This document shows, piece by piece, positions 60,003-64,000 of a stretch of 64,000 nt of DNA; within the stretch, counting starts at the first letter, position 1, and each line of letters begins with the position of its first letter. Both the position numbers and the translations under genes were made by a program. Source of the DNA: Shimia biformata. GTDB lineage: Bacteria; Pseudomonadota; Alphaproteobacteria; Rhodobacterales; Rhodobacteraceae. The notes beneath the pieces are model-generated. The model was not told the origin of the DNA. It did no database searches and was given only the letters and a program-made list of their open reading frames with translations. Location of the stretch: the NCBI RefSeq assembly GCF_016888515.1, contig NZ_JAFEJK010000001.1, forward strand, positions 1,583,475-1,647,474. Direction: 5' to 3'.

Positions 60003-60590
60003 ATGGCACGCACCCAAGGTTCCCATTCCGATATCACCGGCCCCCGCGTCCGCGCGGCGGCGCTGAAACTCTTTGCGGAACAGGGCTATGCCGCCGTGTC
60101 CATGCGCCAGATCGCACGCGAGGTCGGGGTGCAGGCGGGCGCGCTATATAACTATACTCCCGACAAGCAGAGCCTTCTGTTCGATATCATGGAAGAGCAT
60201 CTGAGCGACCTTCTGGCCAAGGTGCGCGCCCTGCCTCTGCTGGATGACCCGGTGGCCGCGCTTGAGCGGTTCACCCGATTCCACATCCGCTATCACTCGG
60301 CCCGGCCTGACGAGGTCTTCATCGCCTACATGGAACTGCGCAATCTCAGCTCGGAGAATTTCGCGCGGATCGAGGCCATGCGCGGCGCCTATGAGGATAT
60401 CCTGGAAAATATCCTTGCCGCAGGGCAACAGGCGGGCTGTTTCGCGGTTGCCGACGTCAAGGTTGCCACGCTTGCCGTGATTGCCATGCTGACCGGGGTC
60501 AACACATGGTTCCGCGAAGGCGGGCGGCTGTCGCTGGACGAGGTCGAAACCATCTACTGGGACATGGTGCGCCGGGCAGTGTCGGCCTAG
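60003..60590 (+). CDS. TetR/AcrR family regulator
   Basis: 195 aa. The N-terminal DNA-binding domain is clear: ALKLFAEQGYAAVSMRQIAREVGVQAGALYNYTPDKQSLLFDIM. The C-terminal part resembles TetR_C domains of regulators of fatty acid or acyl-CoA genes (RPDEVFIAYMELRNLSSENFARIEAMRGAYEDIL), but this is only similarity of pattern. Its likely target is the divergent lipoprotein gene, itself, or an unlinked set. It ends nine bases before the convergent XRE gene. Confidence 0.88.
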   Translation: MARTQGSHSDITGPRVRAAALKLFAEQGYAAVSMRQIAREVGVQAGALYNYTPDKQSLLFDIMEEHLSDLLAKVRALPLLDDPVAALERFTRFHIRYHSARPDEVFIAYMELRNLSSENFARIEAMRGAYEDILENILAAGQQAGCFAVADVKVATLAVIAMLTGVNTWFREGGRLSLDEVETIYWDMVRRAVSA

Positions 60591-60599
60591 GGGCTGGCC

Positions 60600-61352
60600 C
60601 TAGCCGAGTGAGATGGCTTCAAATGCAGCCGCCGTCGTCGCGTCCATCGGAAAGAACAGTTCGATCCTGAGATCGTCCAGCGTGATGTCCTCGGGGGTGC
60701 CGAATTGCGCGATGGTCGAGAACATCGCCAGACTTTGATCGCCAAAGCGCAGGATCGTCGGCACCACGGGCATTGCGCCGCGCCTGGCTGACAGGCCGGC
60801 TTTGTCGAGATGGTCGATAATGCTGTCGAATTCGGGAATTCCGCCCTGCGCCATGCTTTCTGCGCGCAGGCGCAAGCTCGTGTGATGGGCAACCTCTGGC
60901 CAGTTCTCGATCATACCGGGCAAGAGATCCGAAGCCAGGAATTCCAACATACTGTCGCCGTCTCCAAGCCCGAGTCCGCCAAAGATCGCAGCCGCCGCGC
61001 GGTTCATCGCCCGAATGGTCCACAAGCGGTCCAGGGCGATGCCGGGAAAAGGCATGTGACCAACCAGCATGTGGTCAACCGCTTGACGGATGGGGGCCAT
61101 CTGGTCGTCGCTCCAATCGCGGTCACTGAACTTGGCGGCAAATCCCGCGGCCACCAGCATTCGGTTGTGGGCGTCGAGCGGCAGGCGCAGCGACTCGGCC
61201 AGCCGGTCCACCATCTCGCGGCTGGGTCTGGCGCGTCCGGTTTCCAGAAACGAAAGATGGCGGCTGGAAATCCCCGCTTCCAGCGCCAGGGTCAGCTGAC
61301 TGTAGCGCCGGGCCGAGCGCCACGTCTTCAAAGCCTGGGGAAAATCACTCAT
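60600..61352 (-). CDS. XRE helix-turn-helix regulator with MmyB-like ligand domain
   Basis: 250 aa. The N-terminal HTH (residues 4-70) has the family run SQLTLALEAGISSRHLSFLETGRARPSREMVDRLAESL, followed by the MmyB-type PAS-like ligand domain (LDRLWTIRAMNRAAAAIFGG... to the C-terminus), which in MmyB binds fatty acids. ATG 61352 is preferred over a GTG at 61367, though the ribosome site (GAACGAGGC) is close. It is divergent from a small membrane protein, with the palindrome TTACCTCTCAGGTAA between them, the likely operator. Confidence 0.88.
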   Translation of the reverse strand: MSDFPQALKTWRSARRYSQLTLALEAGISSRHLSFLETGRARPSREMVDRLAESLRLPLDAHNRMLVAAGFAAKFSDRDWSDDQMAPIRQAVDHMLVGHMPFPGIALDRLWTIRAMNRAAAAIFGGLGLGDGDSMLEFLASDLLPGMIENWPEVAHHTSLRLRAESMAQGGIPEFDSIIDHLDKAGLSARRGAMPVVPTILRFGDQSLAMFSTIAQFGTPEDITLDDLRIELFFPMDATTAAAFEAISLG

Positions 61353-61386
61353 GCCTCGTTCTAGCACGTCGCTCGCGGCAATTCAC

Positions 61387-61401
61387 TTACCTCTCAGGTA
61401 A
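61387..61401. promoter_or_regulatory. candidate operator of the XRE/MmyB-type regulator
   Basis: Perfect inverted repeat TTACCT-CTC-AGGTAA centred 42 bp upstream of the regulator start and 74 bp upstream of the membrane protein start. Confidence 0.5.
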
Positions 61402-61467
61402 TTGTTGCCGTGATCAGACACGCGTTACCATTCCGCAAACCTTGAGCCGCACCGCCAGGAGAACGCA

Positions 61468-61818
61468 ATGACCACACTTAAAACCACATTGATTGCCATG
61501 ACCGCCATTGTCGCCGTGACCACGACGGCCGCAATGAGCAAAGAAGGCATCGACTTTCTCTCACCTTTTCTGGCCGAGATCATGGCGCTTGGCTGGCAGG
61601 GCCAATTCAACCTTGATTTCGCTTGCTACCTTGTCCTGTCGGCGCTTTGGATCGCATGGCGTCATGGGTTTTCCCTGGGTGGTTTCCTGATCGCGGGATT
61701 GGCAGCCCTTTTGGGGATCCTCGTCTTCGCGCCATACGTGCTTGTCCAAATTTCGCGCGCCGAAGGCGACCCCCGTCGGCTTTTGATGGGTGTTCATGCC
61801 GTGCCGCGCACGGTGTGA
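61468..61818 (+). CDS. small inner-membrane protein (116 aa)
   Basis: Three predicted membrane segments: residues 6-22 (TLIAMTAIVAVTTTAA), 48-65 (DFACYLVLSALWIAWRHG) and 70-92 (LGGFLIAGLAALLGILVFAPYVL), with a short cytoplasmic tail. It looks like a DUF2834-type or similar small membrane protein, but I cannot assign a family with confidence. CAGGAGAACGCA precedes the ATG. Divergent from the XRE/MmyB-type regulator and presumably its main target. Confidence 0.7.
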   Translation: MTTLKTTLIAMTAIVAVTTTAAMSKEGIDFLSPFLAEIMALGWQGQFNLDFACYLVLSALWIAWRHGFSLGGFLIAGLAALLGILVFAPYVLVQISRAEGDPRRLLMGVHAVPRTV

Positions 61819-61896
61819 TCGGGTGCGATTGTCACTTTTGCCGCCTGGCTTCCCGTGGCAACGTAAACCGGTTCGCACCATGGAAAGCCGCCCCGA

Positions 61897-62697
61897 ATGA
61901 CCCACCCCCTTGTCACGCCCGAGATGATCGAGACCTATCAGCGCGACGGCGTGGTTGTCGTGCGCGGGCTCTGGGCCGATCACGTCGACCAGATCCGCGC
62001 CGGCATTGCGGCCAACATGGAACAGCCGGGGCCCTATGCGGCTGAAAACCTGAAAAAGGGCGAGGGCGGCCGGTTCTTTGACGACTATTGCAACTGGCAG
62101 CGCATCCCCGAATTCGCCGCGGTCATCCACGACTCTCCCGTGGCCGAAGTCGCCGCCGACCTGATGCAGTCACGCAAGGTGCAGGTGTTTCACGATCACG
62201 TATTGGTCAAGGAACCGGGGACGTCCAAACCGACGCCATGGCATCAGGACGGCCCCTATTACTTTGTCGAGGGGCGTCAGACCATTTCCTTCTGGGCGCC
62301 GGTCGATCCGGTCACCGATGCCACGCTGCGCTGTGTCGCGGGATCGCATCTCTGGCCGAAGCCGGTCCTGCCGACCCGCTGGCTGTCCGAGGAAAACTTC
62401 TACCCCAACGAAGCCGATTACATGCCCGTGCCAGACCCGGATGCCGAAGGCATGGACATCCGCGAATGGGCGCTGGAACCGGGCGACGCCGTGGCGTTTC
62501 ACTATGGCATCCTGCACGGGGCGCGCGGCAATGAGACCACGTCGCGCCGCCGCGCCTTTTCACTGCGTCTGGTGGGGGACGATGCGCGCTATGTCACCCG
62601 CCCGGGCCGCACCTCGCCGCCGTTTCCTGGCCATGGCATGACCGAGGGCCAACACCTGCGCCCTGACTGGTTCCCGCAGGTCTGGCCCAGACCCTGA
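61897..62697 (+). CDS. phytanoyl-CoA dioxygenase (PhyH) family protein
   Basis: 266 aa, Fe(II)/2-oxoglutarate oxygenase with the double-stranded beta helix: the metal pair His-x-Asp in TPWHQDGPYYFVEG and the distal His in YGILHGARGN, followed by the 2-oxoglutarate Arg in RRRAFSLRLVGDDARY. N-terminal helices LVTPEMIETYQRDGVVVVRGLW are typical. The substrate could be a small metabolite such as ectoine, phytanoyl-CoA or a phosphonate; no context gene tells. Start MTHPLVTPEM at 61897. A dispersed repeat follows the stop. Confidence 0.88.
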   Translation: MTHPLVTPEMIETYQRDGVVVVRGLWADHVDQIRAGIAANMEQPGPYAAENLKKGEGGRFFDDYCNWQRIPEFAAVIHDSPVAEVAADLMQSRKVQVFHDHVLVKEPGTSKPTPWHQDGPYYFVEGRQTISFWAPVDPVTDATLRCVAGSHLWPKPVLPTRWLSEENFYPNEADYMPVPDPDAEGMDIREWALEPGDAVAFHYGILHGARGNETTSRRRAFSLRLVGDDARYVTRPGRTSPPFPGHGMTEGQHLRPDWFPQVWPRP

Positions 62698-62768
62698 CTT
62701 TTTGCTGGTCCGAAATACCCCGGGGGGACAGGGGGGCGAGGACTGGGGGGCTGGCCCCCCAGCCTGTC
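62698..62768 (-). repeat. dispersed GTATTT repeat, copy f (PhyH/pirin intergenic)
   Basis: On the minus strand: hairpin GGGGGGCCAGCCCCCC-type palindrome (62743-62761), C-rich spacer, then CCCCGGGGTATTTCGGACC-AGCAAAAAG. It fills the whole gap between two convergent genes and may serve as their common transcription end. Confidence 0.6.
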
Positions 62769-62771
62769 TGG

Positions 62772-63683
62772 TCAATGCGCGGGCTTGATGAACGTGCCGT
62801 TGCGCAACTCGGCAAAAGCCTGACGCAGCTCTTCCTGCGTGTTCATCACGATCGGCCCGTGCCAGGCCACCGGCTCCTGGATCGGCTGGCCCGAGATCAA
62901 CAGGAACCGCACCCCGCGCTCGCCTGCCTGCACGGTGACCTCGTCCCCATTGCCGAACCGGATCAGCGTGCGGTCGCCGGACATATCACGGATATTGACC
63001 TCTTCGCCCGCAACCTCTTTCTCCAGCAGGATACCTGTCGGTTTCGACGCATCGGCAAAGGCCCCGTCGCCTTCGAACACATAGGCGAACGCCCGGCGGC
63101 GTGTGTCGATCGGGAAGGTCTTTTTCACCCCCGCCGGGACCGAAATATCCAGGAACATCGGATCGGCGGCAATACCGTCAACCGGCCCGGTCCTGCCCCA
63201 GAACGACCCGATGATGACGCGGACGCGGGTGCCGTCGTCTTCGGTGATCTCGGGAATCTCCTTGGCCTCGACATCCTGATAGCGCGGATCGGTCATCTTC
63301 AGATCACGCGGCAGGTTCGCCCAAAGCTGAAAGCCATGGTTCACACCCTTCGGATCGGGCGCGGGCATTTCCTGGTGCAGGATGCCCGACCCGGCCGTCA
63401 TCCACTGCACGTCGCCCGCACCAAGGTTGCCGGTGTTGCCAAGGCTGTCCTGATGCTCGACCGATCCGGCCAGAACATAGGTGATGGTCTCGATCCCGCG
63501 ATGCGGGTGCCACGGAAACCCGGCCATGTATTTGCGCGGATCGTCGTTGCGAAAGTGGTCCATCATCAAAAACGGATCCAGCTCGCTCGGGTCCTGGAAC
63601 CCGAAGGCGCGGTGCAGATGCACGCCGGCCCCTTCCATCGCGGGAATGGCCTTGCGTGTCTCGAGAACGGGTCTGATAGACAT
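62772..63683 (-). CDS. pirin family protein
   Basis: 303 aa, bicupin. The N-terminal cupin carries the pirin metal motif FPWHPHRGIETITYVLAGSVEHQDSLGN (H-x-H and the distal H-Q-D) and GDVQWMTAGSGILHQEMP; the C-terminal cupin is degenerate (VNIRDMSGDRTLIRFGNGDEV). Bacterial pirins such as YhhW act as quercetin 2,3-dioxygenases in vitro; the natural role is uncertain. Start MSIRPVLETRKAIPA at 63683 with AAAGGAGACACGC upstream. Confidence 0.93.
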   Translation of the reverse strand: MSIRPVLETRKAIPAMEGAGVHLHRAFGFQDPSELDPFLMMDHFRNDDPRKYMAGFPWHPHRGIETITYVLAGSVEHQDSLGNTGNLGAGDVQWMTAGSGILHQEMPAPDPKGVNHGFQLWANLPRDLKMTDPRYQDVEAKEIPEITEDDGTRVRVIIGSFWGRTGPVDGIAADPMFLDISVPAGVKKTFPIDTRRRAFAYVFEGDGAFADASKPTGILLEKEVAGEEVNIRDMSGDRTLIRFGNGDEVTVQAGERGVRFLLISGQPIQEPVAWHGPIVMNTQEELRQAFAELRNGTFIKPAH

Positions 63684-63888
63684 ATGCGTGTCTCCTTTCG
63701 CCCCCCTATCTAGGGCGCGCCGCAGGGTCCGGCAATTGCGCCCGCTGTGAGCCAGCGAACGCGAGTTGTGCGATTTTCGACAAAAATGCCGCTACGTCGC
63801 TTCCCAAAACCCCATTCAATGACACAATGTATCCGAAAGCGGCGCAAAGCCGTGCCAAAAGGCCATGATCAGGGGAGGAGACCGGACC

Positions 63889-64000
63889 ATGCTTGGGTCG
63901 ATGATGAACACGCCGCTCAATATTGCGGACATCCTGAAATTCGCAGCCGAGATCCACCCGTCGGGCGAGATCGTCTCGGTCCGCACTGAAGGCGACATCC
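63889..64000 (+). CDS. acyl-CoA ligase, DmdB-like (5' part only)
   Basis: The first 37 codons of a gene that runs off the right edge: MLGSMMNTPLNIADILKFAAE followed by IHPSGEIVSVRTEGDI. This is the typical start of long-chain acyl-CoA ligases related to the 3-methylmercaptopropionyl-CoA ligase DmdB of marine Rhodobacterales, which begin ML-x-x-MM and contain EIVS soon after. Strong ribosome site AGGGGAGGAG. DMSP demethylation is a possible pathway, but the substrate cannot be told from this fragment. Confidence 0.75.
   Translation, partial: MLGSMMNTPLNIADILKFAAEIHPSGEIVSVRTEGDI

Noticed and set aside
1-64000. CRISPR array, rRNA operon or prophage
   Set aside because: No regularly spaced repeats, rRNA sequence or phage structural genes were seen anywhere in the window.

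Overview
The window is chromosomal DNA from a GC-rich alphaproteobacterium, most likely a member of the Rhodobacterales (Roseobacter group). The evidence is a GcrA cell-cycle regulator, a tRNA-His without an encoded G-1 and with discriminator A73 (an alphaproteobacterial peculiarity), a DUF6324 small protein, a two-subunit proton-translocating transhydrogenase, a malate synthase G, and the first residues of a DmdB-like acyl-CoA ligase at the right edge. Coding density is high and both strands are used. I see no rRNA, CRISPR, prophage or complete insertion sequence. The assignment to an order is inference from gene content, not from a phylogeny.

Layout, left to right. 1-8.4 kb (mostly minus): DUF4177 fragment, thioesterase, NTF2-like protein, gatB, an unrecognised 437-aa protein, and an operon of pepN, an SDR and a membrane protein. 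8.7-13.4 kb: malate synthase G, a class I amidotransferase-like hydrolase, and a pentapeptide-repeat protein paired with a small beta-rich protein. 13.5-16.9 kb: a two-subunit Tat-exported molybdenum hydroxylase divergent from a TetR gene with a palindromic operator. 16.9-21.1 kb: tryptophan catabolism (kynA, kynU), a YjbR-type protein, an SDR and an ICMT-like methyltransferase. 21.2-24.2 kb: pntAB. 24.4-30.1 kb: DUF3422, DUF6324, GNAT, tRNA-His, rimO, AsmA-like. 30.1-34.6 kb: SDR with divergent AraC regulator, gcrA, an orphan ABC-2 permease and a DMT exporter. 34.9-37.1 kb: argD-argF, preceded by an Arg-codon-rich small ORF.

37.2-47.5 kb: ketopantoate-reductase-like gene, pit phosphate transporter, NUDIX, hrpB, DUF3108, meaB, rpmB, a copper pair (DUF2946-like and PCuAC chaperone), a sirtuin and a low-Mr tyrosine phosphatase. 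47.5-47.8 kb is a 307-bp MITE with 23-bp terminal inverted repeats and TA target duplication, inserted into the TA shared by two convergent stop codons. 47.8-51.7 kb: LysR, small secreted protein, ABM monooxygenase, two universal stress proteins behind an FNR-like promoter, and a TIM-barrel isomerase. 51.7-54.5 kb is an operon of two MaoC-fold proteins, an SDR and an alpha-methylacyl-CoA racemase, which together look like a split bacterial counterpart of the peroxisomal MFE-2/AMACR system. 54.6-59.5 kb: two identical tRNA-Glu genes, then hom-glpX-isochorismatase-recJ, tightly coupled. 59.6-64 kb: lipoprotein, TetR, XRE/MmyB-type regulator with a divergent membrane protein, PhyH oxygenase, pirin and the acyl-CoA ligase start.

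Most of the content is housekeeping. The unusual signals lie between genes: the MITE, a dispersed repeat family with core GTATTTxxxCAAGAAAGAAG in at least seven intergenic sites, a terminator-like hairpin immediately downstream of the predicted gcrA promoter, the Arg-rich leader ORF before argD, and several perfect palindromes in front of regulators and metabolic genes. Start codons below were often moved downstream from the longest ORF on the basis of Shine-Dalgarno spacing and family N-termini.
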